Under the pieces are notes generated by a model. The model was given only the letters and a program-made list of their open reading frames with translations. It was not told the origin of the DNA and made no database searches. Made by a program: the position numbers and the translations under genes. This document shows, in pieces, positions 35,038 to 50,527 of a DNA stretch of 64,000 nucleotides; the stretch's first letter is position 1; each line of letters starts with the position of its first letter. Origin of the DNA: Rhodococcus tibetensis (GTDB lineage: Bacteria > Actinomycetota > Actinomycetes > Mycobacteriales > Mycobacteriaceae); NCBI RefSeq assembly GCF_024438035.1, contig NZ_JANFQF010000026.1:23962-87961 (forward strand), written 5' to 3'.

Positions 35038-35630
35038 TGCGGTGGACCCGAATGGATGACGGTGAGCTCACTGCGGGTGACGGCGCGGCCAGTGGATACT
35101 TCCCACGACTGCGTCCGCGCCCAGCGCTCGAAAGACAGCAGTCCGGTCTTGTCTGCGGTCTCGTAGTCCGCGTAGTCGACGAGGCCGCTCGGCGCCGTTC
35201 CGGTGGTGCCTTCCGCGGTGAACGAGGCAGTGCCCCGCTCGATCTGCCGGTGCACCCTGTCGTCGAGGATCACGTCGCCGTTCGGCTCGAGGCCGGTGCC
35301 TTCGCGCCGCATCCACAGCGTCATCTCCAAGTTGCCCTCGTCGTTCTCGACGGTCAGCCAGCGCTGCCCGGTCGAGCCGTCGAGCAGGTGTTCGTGCCAG
35401 ATGTACCCCTCTTCGTCGAGGGTGATGGTGCCGCGCACCACGTGGTCGATGCCCGCGTACGTGATGATGTCGCCGACACCGATCTTGTACGGGTCGTACA
35501 CCTCGGGGTAGTCGGCGAGCGGGTCGACGCGGGCTGCGGGCGCAGACTTCTTGCTTGTCCGGCTCCGCAGGATCAGCACGATGCCGACGATCACGACAAC
35601 GATCAGCACCAGCAACAGCAGCTTGGTCAA
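35034..35630 (-). CDS. DUF4178 protein with N-terminal membrane anchor
   Basis: The product has 198 residues from a TTG start, chosen because AGGAGA lies five bases upstream and one hydrophobic segment (LLLLVLIVVVIVGIVLIL) follows at once. An in-frame upstream extension to 35684 has no such support. The soluble part matches DUF4178: VGDIITYAGIDHVVRGTI, GYIWHEHLLDG and RWLTVENDEG. It is the first gene of the module. The function is unknown; DUF4178 proteins often occur beside DUF350 and spermidine-synthase-like genes. Confidence 0.78.
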   Translation of the reverse strand: MTKLLLLVLIVVVIVGIVLILRSRTSKKSAPAARVDPLADYPEVYDPYKIGVGDIITYAGIDHVVRGTITLDEEGYIWHEHLLDGSTGQRWLTVENDEGNLEMTLWMRREGTGLEPNGDVILDDRVHRQIERGTASFTAEGTTGTAPSGLVDYADYETADKTGLLSFERWARTQSWEVSTGRAVTRSELTVIHSGPPQ

Positions 35631-35763
35631 CGGTCTCTCCTGGCTCGGCGGTTCCGGCACGTGAGGTCCGTGACCGGCCCCCACCGGTCTGTCACCTTAC
35701 TGTGCGACGCCTTGTCCGGTCTTCCCCGAGCGCAAGAGGTACCGATTGCACAAGCGACATAGC

Positions 35764-35782
35764 CAAGGCTAGCCTAACCAAA
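35764..35782. promoter_or_regulatory. IdeR/DtxR iron box upstream of the siderophore operon
   Basis: CAAGGCTAGCCTAACCAAA matches the 19-base iron-box consensus (TTAGGTTAGCCTAACCTAA orientation) at 15 of 19 positions, including the central block TAGCCTAACC. It lies 46-64 bases upstream of the isochorismatase start. IdeR with Fe2+ should repress the operon in iron-replete cells. Confidence 0.75.
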
Positions 35783-35827
35783 TGTTCGAGGGGTTCCATC
35801 AAGGTTCGACCGACAGTGAGGGAATAC

Positions 35828-36475
35828 ATGGCCATCCCGCCGATTTCGCCGTACCCGATTCCGGAAGTTCACGAAGTGCCCGAATCGAAAGTCTCCTGGC
35901 GTCTCGACCCCCGACGATCCGCACTGCTCATCCACGACATGCAGAACTATTTCGTCGACGCCTACGACGTGCGGTCGGAGCCGATGTCGACCGCTCTCGC
36001 CAATATGATCCGGATCCGCGAAGTCTGCTCGCTCGCAGGAATCCCGGTCGTCTACACGATGCAGCCCGGGGACCAGCACCCCTCACGTCGTGGCATTCTC
36101 GCCGATTTCTGGGGGCCCGGCCTTTCGTCCGGGCGCGACACCGAGGTGATCGAACCGCTGGCACCACGCGCCGGCGACATCCAGGTGACGAAGTGGCGGT
36201 ACTCGGCATTTCAGCGCACGGACCTCCGGCAATTGCTGGGCCACCACGGGCGTGACCAGCTGATCGTCACCGGGGTCTACACGCACATGGGATGCATGCT
36301 CAGCGCGGCCGAGGCCTTCATGTCGGACGTAGCGCCCTTCCTCGTCTCCGACGCGACCGCCGATTTCAGTCGCGAAGAACATGTGATGGCACTGACGTAT
36401 GCGTCCAAACGATGCGGTTCGGTGCTCACCACCGACGCCCTGGTATCCGCGCTCACCCCCCTCGAAGTCGGCTGA
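35828..36475 (+). CDS. Isochorismatase (2,3-dihydro-2,3-dihydroxybenzoate synthase), without carrier domain
   Basis: The product has 215 residues. Motifs follow EntB/DhbB isochorismatases: LLIHDMQNYFVDAY (catalytic Asp), TKWRYSAF (Lys) and VTGVYTHMGCMLSA, where Gly replaces the nucleophilic Cys of related amidases. It should convert isochorismate to 2,3-dihydro-2,3-dihydroxybenzoate and pyruvate on the way to 2,3-dihydroxybenzoate. It lacks the C-terminal aryl carrier domain of EntB; a free carrier protein is encoded at 46088-46330. The ATG has GAGGGA upstream. It is the first gene of the siderophore operon, behind an iron box. Confidence 0.87.
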   Translation: MAIPPISPYPIPEVHEVPESKVSWRLDPRRSALLIHDMQNYFVDAYDVRSEPMSTALANMIRIREVCSLAGIPVVYTMQPGDQHPSRRGILADFWGPGLSSGRDTEVIEPLAPRAGDIQVTKWRYSAFQRTDLRQLLGHHGRDQLIVTGVYTHMGCMLSAAEAFMSDVAPFLVSDATADFSREEHVMALTYASKRCGSVLTTDALVSALTPLEVG

Positions 36476-36534
36476 TCACCGCAGAGGTCACCACCGAAGA
36501 ACCACACGCCGACAAGTACCAGGAGCACCGCCAG

Positions 36535-43589
<7,055 letters not shown>

Positions 43590-43593
<4 letters not shown>

Positions 43594-44654
43594 CAACGTC
43601 CGGAAGATATTGGCGCAGAACCGGGATCGTGATGCTCGCGGCAACCGCCCTGCTGGCCGGCGCCTGCAGCGAGTCGAAGTCCGGTTCGACCGACTCGGCG
43701 GCATCCGCCACCGGACAGGCCGATGCGTCGGCCTTCCCCGTGTCGATTCAGTCGGCACTGGGCACCGCCGAGATCACCGAAGCCCCCGAGCGTGTCATCA
43801 CGCTCGGGTGGGGCAGCGAGGATGCCGCGCTCTCACTCGGCGTCGTTCCCGTCGCCGTCCAGAACATGAAGTCCGATACCGGAACCGACGACGGCCTCCT
43901 GCCGTGGTCGCGGGCCCGCCTCGAGGAACTCGACCCGAACGCCGAGCCCACCTTGCTGACGGCGTCGAGCAAGGAGATGCCGTACGAGCAGATCGCGTCG
44001 CTCGATCCCGACGTCATTCTCGCCGTGCACTCGGGCCTGAACCAGGAGCAGTTCGACAAGCTGTCGGCGATCGCGCCCACCGTTGCCTACCCGGAGCGCC
44101 GCTGGGCGACAAGCTGGGAAGACCAGATCACCACCGTCGGTAAGGCGCTCGGCCGGTCCGCACAGGCCGAGGAACTGGTCACGAACACGCAGGACGCACT
44201 GGCCGAGCAGAAGTCGCAGCACCCCGAATTCGCCGGAAAGACCGTGGCGTTCGGTAGCGGCACCGAACCGGGCTCGTACAACTTCTACTTCGACACCGAC
44301 CCGCGGCTGAAGATGCTTGCCGGCCTCGGATTCACCGTCGACCCGCTCGCACAGCAGCTGCGGGAGAAGAGCGACCAGACCAAGTTCGCGGCTCCGGTCA
44401 GCCTCGAACTGCTGCCCACCTACAACCCGGACGTTCTGCTCGCGTGGTACCTGTCGCCGGAGCTGCAGAACGAGGTGCAGTCGAACCCGTTGTTCGCCGG
44501 TCTGAAGTCGGTGCGCACCAACTCCTACCTCGGCCTGACCGACCCGCCGCTGGTGTTCGCGTCGAGCTCACCGAACGTCCTGAGCATGCCGTGGCTGCTC
44601 GACAAGCTGGTTCCGCAGCTCTCGCTGGCCGCGAACAACGCCTCGACCAGCTAG
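43590..44654 (+). CDS. Ferric-siderophore ABC transporter substrate-binding lipoprotein
   Basis: The product has 354 residues. The signal peptide ends in the lipobox LLAGAC, so it is anchored to the outer face of the membrane. The mature part is a FecB/FepB-type binding protein: ERVITLGWGSEDAALSLG, LDPDVILAVHSGL, and a late hydrophobic VLSMPWLLDKLVPQL. It should capture the ferric siderophore for an ABC permease, which is not in the window. Its ATG overlaps the NRPS stop by four bases. A bidirectional terminator follows. Confidence 0.88.
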
Positions 44655-44667
44655 TTCCCGACTGGTG

Positions 44668-45939
44668 TCACTGTGCCGCCGCCGAGAGGTCTACCTCTTC
44701 GGCGGCGGCACTGCTGTAGGTGCGCAACCCCTTCAGGACGAGTGCGAGGACGGCGAGGACGGCGATGCCGCCGGCACCGTAGAGCAGGAATGCTTCCCGG
44801 GGCCCGACCGCGGCGCCGACGGCACCCGCGACGAGTGCTCCCGCCGCCGAGCCGGTGGAGATCTGCGCGCCCCACACACCGGCGACGCGGCCCCGGTATT
44901 CCTCCGGTGTCTCGGTCTGGATCACCGCGTAGCGCAGGATGTCCCCGACGACCCGTCCGAATCCGTGTGCCGCAAGACCGAGGAACGTGACGGCGAACAT
45001 CGGCACGGCGCCCACACCGACCAGACCTCCCGCCGCGATCATCGCCGCGAGGAACACCACGAGCCCGCCTCGACGGGCCGTCCCGGTCCAGCCGCTGGTG
45101 AGCGATCCGGTGAGAGCGCCCACGGCGGGTGCGCTGTAGAGGAATCCGGTTGCGGCGGGGCCGGTATGGAGCACCTCACTCGCATAGGCGGGCAGCAGGA
45201 CGTTCCATCCCGTGAGCATCATCGCGCAGAAGCCTACGAGCAGAGTGCCGCCCACCACGGAATCCTTCGCGGCGTAGGTGAATCCGCTGACGATCGAACG
45301 CAGTGGTCCCTCGGTGTTCTCGACGGGCGGCGGCAGCGAAGGCAACCGGGCGATGCAGTAGGCGGTGATCGCCGAGGAGACGGCGGCCAGCACATAGTTG
45401 GTGCCCACCGAGGTCGCCGCGATGATCATGCCGCCGATCGCCGGCGACGCAACGGTGCCGAGGTCGGCCATGACCGTCATCAGTGCCCCGGCGGCCGCCA
45501 TCTTGTCTTTCGGGAGGAGCGACGGAATCACGGCCATCAAGGCAGTCGACGAGATGCCGCCTGCAAATCCCTCGATCACGCCACACAGGTAGATCACCCA
45601 CAGCTGCGGTGTCGGCAAGAACGCGTTGAGCGCCAGGATCGCGAAGGCGATACCCGCGCCGGCGCGCGCGAGAGCGATGACGGGTCGCCGGTCGTACCTG
45701 TCCGCGATCACTCCACCGAACAGAGTTCCGATGAATACCGACGATCCCACGACGATGCTGGCCGCGCCGACGGAGAGTGTGGAACCCGTCATGTCGTACA
45801 CCTGCAGCGGCACCGCCACCAGTAGGAGGCCAAGTCCGAAGATCGAGATGGTGCGGGCAACGAAGATGTACCGGAATTCGCGACTCGTCCGTAGCGGCGT
45901 CAAGTCGATTGCGTATCTCGAGAATCCGGCCATCGTCAT
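44668..45939 (-). CDS. MFS siderophore exporter (EntS-like)
   Basis: The product has 423 residues and about twelve transmembrane segments. The N-terminus (IDLTPLRTSREFRYIFVARTIS) and ADRYDRRPVIALAR match EntS-type enterobactin exporters. The convergent position beside the NRPS and binding-protein genes, and a start that faces the aryl carrier protein gene across a candidate iron box, support export of the siderophore made here. An in-frame ATG at 45933 is an equally possible start. The last codons overlap a strong hairpin. Confidence 0.85.
   Translation of the reverse strand: MTMAGFSRYAIDLTPLRTSREFRYIFVARTISIFGLGLLLVAVPLQVYDMTGSTLSVGAASIVVGSSVFIGTLFGGVIADRYDRRPVIALARAGAGIAFAILALNAFLPTPQLWVIYLCGVIEGFAGGISSTALMAVIPSLLPKDKMAAAGALMTVMADLGTVASPAIGGMIIAATSVGTNYVLAAVSSAITAYCIARLPSLPPPVENTEGPLRSIVSGFTYAAKDSVVGGTLLVGFCAMMLTGWNVLLPAYASEVLHTGPAATGFLYSAPAVGALTGSLTSGWTGTARRGGLVVFLAAMIAAGGLVGVGAVPMFAVTFLGLAAHGFGRVVGDILRYAVIQTETPEEYRGRVAGVWGAQISTGSAAGALVAGAVGAAVGPREAFLLYGAGGIAVLAVLALVLKGLRTYSSAAAEEVDLSAAAQ
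44673..44711. terminator. Bidirectional hairpin terminator between binding protein and exporter
   Basis: The arms at 44673-44689 (GTGCCGCCGCCGAGAGG) and 44694-44711 pair almost perfectly around a 4-base loop, with one extra base in the right arm. It sits between the convergent genes and lies inside the last codons of the exporter gene. There is no T-run. It should stop transcription from both sides. Confidence 0.7.
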
Positions 45940-45996
45940 CCATTCACACTCGGTTGCAGAAGCTCTCCGTACCCGCTCGCGGGAACCCAGAACAAC

Positions 45997-46015
45997 TATG
46001 CTTAGGCTTCACTAA
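45997..46015. promoter_or_regulatory. Weaker candidate IdeR iron box between exporter and carrier protein genes
   Basis: TATGCTTAGGCTTCACTAA matches the iron-box consensus at 13 of 19 positions, with the TTAGGCT half strong and the other half weak. It lies 58 bases upstream of the exporter start and 73 bases upstream of the carrier protein start. It could coordinate both with the NRPS operon. Confidence 0.45.
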
Positions 46016-46087
46016 CTCAGCAACCTACCCCATGTCGCCGAAGCGGCTCAACGAGTCGAGATCCGAGCGACGAACCGGAGGAAACCA

Positions 46088-46330
46088 GTGAGCTCTGCCC
46101 CGAAGACCGCACTCAGCCGTGGCCGTATTCGCGAGGATGTCGCCGACATCCTCGGCGTCCCGGTTGCCGAACTCGATGATTCGGCGAACCTTCTCGACGA
46201 GGGAATGGACTCTGTGCGCGTCATGGCGCTGGTGGAACGGTGGCGGACGGCCGGCGTGGCCGTCGATCTCGTCGACCTCGTCGGGGAGCCGACCCTCGAC
46301 GCCTGGTTCGACGTCACGGCCGCCCGATGA
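46088..46330 (+). CDS. Free-standing aryl carrier protein
   Basis: The product has 80 residues. The helix pattern REDVADILGVPVAELDDSAN and the phosphopantetheine site LLDEGMDSVRVMALVERWR, followed by VDLVDLVGEPTLDAWF, match the carrier domain found at the C-terminus of EntB/DhbB. It should carry 2,3-dihydroxybenzoate (or salicylate) to the first C domain of the NRPS. It starts with GTG behind GGAGG and overlaps the next gene as ATGA. It supplies the carrier that the isochorismatase here lacks. Confidence 0.85.
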   Translation: MSSAPKTALSRGRIREDVADILGVPVAELDDSANLLDEGMDSVRVMALVERWRTAGVAVDLVDLVGEPTLDAWFDVTAAR

Positions 46331-47163
46331 GCACGCCTCGGCTCCCGCTCGTCCTGCAGGTCGCAGACATTCACCCGGTCACCCCGCGGATGACGTGCGT
46401 CCGCTTCGCCGGAACCGAGGTGCTCGACTACGCCGCTGGATCGTGCGTACCCAACATCAAGTTGTGTTTCCCGCATCCGGTACACGGCCTGCTGCTTCCC
46501 GACTCCGACGCCGACGGCCGTTACCGGTGGCCGGACCCCGAGGGACGGCAACTCGTACGCACGTACACAGTGCGGCGGCTCAGCCGGGAAAACGCGGAAC
46601 TGGACGTGCATTTCGTCGACCACGGCGACGAGGGCGTCGCAGCGCGGTGGCTCCGGGGCGCCGCGCCCGGGGATCGGCTGGGCGTGCTCGGCGGCGGCGG
46701 AAAATCGATCCGTCCCGCGCGGTGGTACCTGCTCGCGGGCGACGAGTCGGCACTTCCCGCCATGTCCGCCATCCTCGAGGATCTCCCGGTGGACGCGTCG
46801 GGACGCGTGCTGATCGAGGTCGCCGACGAGCTCGAGCGGCACGATCTGCGCCATCCGGCCGGTGTCGAGGTGGAGTGGCTGTACCGGCACGGTGGCGGCA
46901 GTCGGCTCGCCGAGAACGTCCGGGCCGCTCCCCTCCCGGCGGACCGATCCGCGATGTTCGCGTGGGTGAGTGCCGAATCGGCGACCGTCCGCGAACTCCG
47001 CCGATACCTGCGCACAGAGGCCGGGCTCGATCGTTCGCAGGTGCTGCTCATCGGATACTGGCACCGCGGCATGTCCGAATCGGCATACAAGGCGGCCGCC
47101 GACAACGACCGCGACCCAACCGAGTCCTCGGGTCGGACCGGCATTGCGCGGACCACCGCCTAG
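46327..47163 (+). CDS. Siderophore-interacting protein (ViuB-type ferric reductase)
   Basis: The product has 278 residues. The FAD-binding block VRTYTVRRLSRENAELDVHFV, then WLRGAAPGDRLGVLG and the NAD(P)H-domain LLAGDESALPAMSAIL, match the SIP family, which reduces imported ferric siderophore to release Fe2+. The end has IGYWHRGMSESAYK, typical of the family. It overlaps the aryl carrier protein gene by four bases, so synthesis and iron release are co-expressed. Confidence 0.9.
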   Translation: MSTPRLPLVLQVADIHPVTPRMTCVRFAGTEVLDYAAGSCVPNIKLCFPHPVHGLLLPDSDADGRYRWPDPEGRQLVRTYTVRRLSRENAELDVHFVDHGDEGVAARWLRGAAPGDRLGVLGGGGKSIRPARWYLLAGDESALPAMSAILEDLPVDASGRVLIEVADELERHDLRHPAGVEVEWLYRHGGGSRLAENVRAAPLPADRSAMFAWVSAESATVRELRRYLRTEAGLDRSQVLLIGYWHRGMSESAYKAAADNDRDPTESSGRTGIARTTA

Positions 47164-47227
47164 GCTTGACCCGGCTGGTCGGGCCTGCGGGGCGGCCCGA
47201 TGTCGACACGGGAGGACGCGAGGGGCG

Positions 47228-48571
47228 ATGGCACACGAGACGAGCGGGGCCGGCAAGAAAAACGTGCTCCGGACACCACGCTTCTGGATCGCCCCGCTGC
47301 TGCTGGTGTCGATCGTCATGTCGCTGCTGGCCGCGCTGTACATGGGCGGCATGCTCGACCCCACCAAGAATCTCGACCATTTCCCGATCGCGCTCGTCAA
47401 CCAGGACGAGGGTGATGCACTCCCCGGCTCGACTCCGCCCCAGCAGCAGAACCTCGGTGACCAGATCGAGGCGGGACTGATCGACGGTGTCGACCCCGAG
47501 AAGGTGGAACTTCGGCGAATCGGGATCGCCGAGGCGCAGTCGGAACTCGACAACGGTGACCTCTACGGTGCCATCGTCATTCCGAGCGATTTCACGAAAC
47601 GCACGTTCATCCTGGCGCAGGCGAGTGTGATTCCCGGTGACGTGGAGCGGCCGGTCATCACCGTATACACCAATCCGCGGGCGGGAACGATCAGTGCCAA
47701 TCTGGTGTCGAACATCGGTCAGATGGCGATGGACAAAGCCAATCAGACGATGGGCGAGCAACTCACGGCCCAGGTGACCCAGCAGCTCGCGGCCACCGCA
47801 CCCGACGCCCAGCTGTCGGGCGCCAGCCGACTTGTCCTCACCGACCCCATCGACGTGCGGATCGTCGCCCACAACCCCCTGCCCGAGGGCACCGGCTACG
47901 GTCTGGCAGCATTCTATTACGCCCTGCTCCTCGTCCTCGCGGGCTTCACCGGCGCCACCATCGCGAGCACTCTCGTCGACGGCATGCTGGGATTCACCCC
48001 CACCGAGATCGGGCCCCTGTACCTGCACAACGAGGCCGTGCCGATTTCACGTTTCAACACCCTGCTGGTCAAGTGGGCCGTCATGACGCTGCTCGCGGGG
48101 ATCGTCTCCGGGCTGTACCTCTGGATCAGCTCGGCACTGGGATTACCGATCACCGACCCGCTGGCCCTGTGGGAGTACGGGGCTTTCGCCATCGCTGCTG
48201 TGGGCATCACGGCGATGTCGGTGATGGCCGCGTTCGGCAATCTCGGGCTGCTCATCAACCTCATGATCTTCGTCGTCCTCGCGTTGCCTTCCTCGGGGGG
48301 CACCATCCCTCTCGAGGCTGCACCGCGCTTGTATACCTGGCTCGGCGAGTTCGAGCCGATGCACCAGATCTACATCGGTGTGCGCGCCATCTTGTACTTC
48401 GGCGCGAAGGGCGACGCAGGGCTCATCCACGCAGTGTGGATGACCGCCGGCGGTCTGCTCATCGGCCTGATCTTCGGGGCTGCCGTCACCCGCTTCTACG
48501 ACCGGAAAGGTCTGCATCGCCGGCACAAGGCGCCGAGCGCACCAGAACCCGTGCTCGCGGGCGGGGAGTGA
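47228..48571 (+). CDS. YhgE/Pip-like multispanning membrane protein
   Basis: The product has 447 residues. One N-terminal membrane segment (FWIAPLLLVSIVMSLLAALYM) is followed by a long extracytoplasmic domain (about 50-235) with LVNQDEGD and LYGAIVIPSDFTK. Five or six membrane segments and a basic tail follow. This layout is that of YhgE/Pip and SNG1-like proteins, related to ABC-2 permeases but without an ATPase. It starts 64 bases after the SIP gene with GAGG upstream, so it may share the siderophore transcript. The role is unknown. Confidence 0.72.
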   Translation: MAHETSGAGKKNVLRTPRFWIAPLLLVSIVMSLLAALYMGGMLDPTKNLDHFPIALVNQDEGDALPGSTPPQQQNLGDQIEAGLIDGVDPEKVELRRIGIAEAQSELDNGDLYGAIVIPSDFTKRTFILAQASVIPGDVERPVITVYTNPRAGTISANLVSNIGQMAMDKANQTMGEQLTAQVTQQLAATAPDAQLSGASRLVLTDPIDVRIVAHNPLPEGTGYGLAAFYYALLLVLAGFTGATIASTLVDGMLGFTPTEIGPLYLHNEAVPISRFNTLLVKWAVMTLLAGIVSGLYLWISSALGLPITDPLALWEYGAFAIAAVGITAMSVMAAFGNLGLLINLMIFVVLALPSSGGTIPLEAAPRLYTWLGEFEPMHQIYIGVRAILYFGAKGDAGLIHAVWMTAGGLLIGLIFGAAVTRFYDRKGLHRRHKAPSAPEPVLAGGE

Positions 48572-48572
48572 A

Positions 48573-48782
48573 TCAGGCGGACGAACTCGACCAATACGTT
48601 CCGAACTGCTCATACCAGGGATGCGGGGCCGGGACGGCCGCCAGGATCCGGTTGACGAACTGATCGGCATCGCCGAGTTCGGAAGCTTCGACTCCCCGCG
48701 CCTTGTAGTCGGCGAATGTGCAGTGGAGTCCGGCGATCACCTTGTCGGTCACCGTCCGCTCGAACTCCTCGATGGTTGCCAT
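48573..48782 (-). CDS. Small conserved-looking protein, function unknown
   Basis: The product has 69 residues, with a helical acidic N-terminal half (IEEFERTVTDKVIAGL) and the end PHPWYEQFGTYW. It has no signal peptide or membrane segment. I do not recognise a family. It is convergent with the YhgE-like gene, with one base between them, and its start faces the PolA-like gene across about 120 bases. Confidence 0.55.
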   Translation of the reverse strand: MATIEEFERTVTDKVIAGLHCTFADYKARGVEASELGDADQFVNRILAAVPAPHPWYEQFGTYWSSSSA

Positions 48783-48900
48783 CGAATGCGCCTCCTTCCA
48801 GCGAGAAGCGTCTCGCTTCAGTGTACTGCCCTACCTGCGGGTTTCCTCGCTACCGACGGCGGCGTCCCAGCCTGTCGGAGGTGGGGAGCAGACTGGGCCC

Positions 48901-50445
48901 GTGAGAGTGGTGATGGTTCCGGGCGCCGATGGTGGTGCGACGACGATCCGCACCGATTCGGCCGGAGTTCCGCTCGAATCGCCACGCCGTCACTCCGACG
49001 CCAGCGCTGCGGTCCGCGACATCGAAGCCGCCGATCATCCCCGCTGGATCTGGACGAGCACCGCGGCCGTCTACACCCCATTGCTGAAGGCCGGAGTTCG
49101 AGTCGGGCGTTGTCACGACCTCGCCCTCACCCACGCGATCCTGAGCATGCGCGACGGCGTCCCGGCGGCGCCCACCGAGGAACCGCTCACCGACGATCGC
49201 CTCGGCCTGTTCGATGCCGCGCCGGTCGCGGATCCGGAACACGTGGTGGCCGGCTTCGCCGAACAACGGAGGACGATCGGCACCGATTCCCGGCTGGATC
49301 TGCTGGTCGCGGCCGAGTCGGCAGGGGCGCTCGCCGCCGCGGAGATGAGCTTCGACGGATTGCCCTTCTCCGCCGCCGCCCATAAGGCTTTCCTCGAAGC
49401 CGCACTGGGGCCGCGGCCGGTGGGGTACGACCTTCCGCAGCGCATCCAGAACGTCTCCGCCGAGATCGGTGCGGCCTTCGGCCGCAGCATCAACCCGGCG
49501 TCCCACGTGGAGGTCATCGACGCCTTCCGCCGCGAGGGCATCGAACTCGTGTCGACGCGGAAGCATCTGCTGCGCGAGATCGAGCACCCCGCCGTGCCCT
49601 TCCTCCTGCATCACCGCGATCTGTCGAAGTTGTTCAGCACCAACGGCTGGCAGTGGCTCGACAGCTGGGTACGCGACAACCGCTTCCGGCCGGTCTATGT
49701 GCCTGGTGGTGTCGTGTCGGGCCGCTGGGCGAGTCGTGGTGGTGGGGCTCTGCAGATCCCGAAGCCGCTGCGTTCGAGCGTGATCGCCGACCCGGGCCAC
49801 ACCTTCGTCATCGCCGATGCGGGTCAGCTCGAGCCGCGCATTCTGGCGGCCATGTCGGGTGACCCGCGCATGGTGGCAGCGGCCGGTGCGGACGACCTCT
49901 ATGCACCGGTGGCCGCAGAGACGTTCGACGGTGACCGGGCCAAGGCCAAGGTGGCGATCCTCGGCGTTCTCTACGGCGCCACGGCAGGTGAGGCCCGTTC
50001 GCTGCTCACGCTGTTGCGCACGCGTTTCCCCGTCGCGGTCGAGTACGTGGAGAAGGCCGCCCGCGCGGGCGAACGCGGTGAGGTGGTGCATTCATGGCTC
50101 GGCCGGGCCTGCCCACCGCCGGCACCCGACTTCTGGTCACACGGTGACGCCCGTTCGCGTGGCCGGTTCACCCGAAACTTCGTGGTGCAGGCCACCGCCT
50201 CCGAATGGGCGCTCTGTGTCCTCGGCGATCTGCGACGCCGGCTCGCCGGCGATTCCGACAGCGAACTGGTCTTCTTCCAGCACGACGAGGTGATGGTGCA
50301 CACCCGGAACCCGGAGTCGGCTACCCGGCACGTTCTCGCCGCCGTCGACGTCGCCACTCGGCTTCTCTTCGGTGACACACCGGTGCGGTTCCCGATGGAT
50401 GTGGCGGTGCGGGACTGCTACGGCGAGAGCTCCATCGAGCCCTGA
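48901..50445 (+). CDS. Family A DNA polymerase-like protein (bifunctional 3'-5' exonuclease/polymerase)
   Basis: The product has 514 residues, about half the length of PolA. The N-terminal 190 residues look like a weak 3'-5' exonuclease domain with no clear DxE motif. The rest carries polymerase motifs: A in VIADAGQLEPRILAAM (normally DYSQIELR), B in AKVAILGVLYGAT and C in FFQHDEVMVH. The catalytic Asp of A and the Asp-Glu of C are kept. It may act in repair; it is not the replicative PolI. GTGs at 48901 and 48907 and an ATG at 48913 are all possible starts. Confidence 0.82.
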   Translation: MRVVMVPGADGGATTIRTDSAGVPLESPRRHSDASAAVRDIEAADHPRWIWTSTAAVYTPLLKAGVRVGRCHDLALTHAILSMRDGVPAAPTEEPLTDDRLGLFDAAPVADPEHVVAGFAEQRRTIGTDSRLDLLVAAESAGALAAAEMSFDGLPFSAAAHKAFLEAALGPRPVGYDLPQRIQNVSAEIGAAFGRSINPASHVEVIDAFRREGIELVSTRKHLLREIEHPAVPFLLHHRDLSKLFSTNGWQWLDSWVRDNRFRPVYVPGGVVSGRWASRGGGALQIPKPLRSSVIADPGHTFVIADAGQLEPRILAAMSGDPRMVAAAGADDLYAPVAAETFDGDRAKAKVAILGVLYGATAGEARSLLTLLRTRFPVAVEYVEKAARAGERGEVVHSWLGRACPPPAPDFWSHGDARSRGRFTRNFVVQATASEWALCVLGDLRRRLAGDSDSELVFFQHDEVMVHTRNPESATRHVLAAVDVATRLLFGDTPVRFPMDVAVRDCYGESSIEP

Positions 50446-50527
50446 GCACGCCGATTTCCGGTGTCGCCGATGGGCTCCGCGTGGTGTACTGGGACCCATT
50501 GCTGGTGGGGGCGGCGAAGGAGAACCC

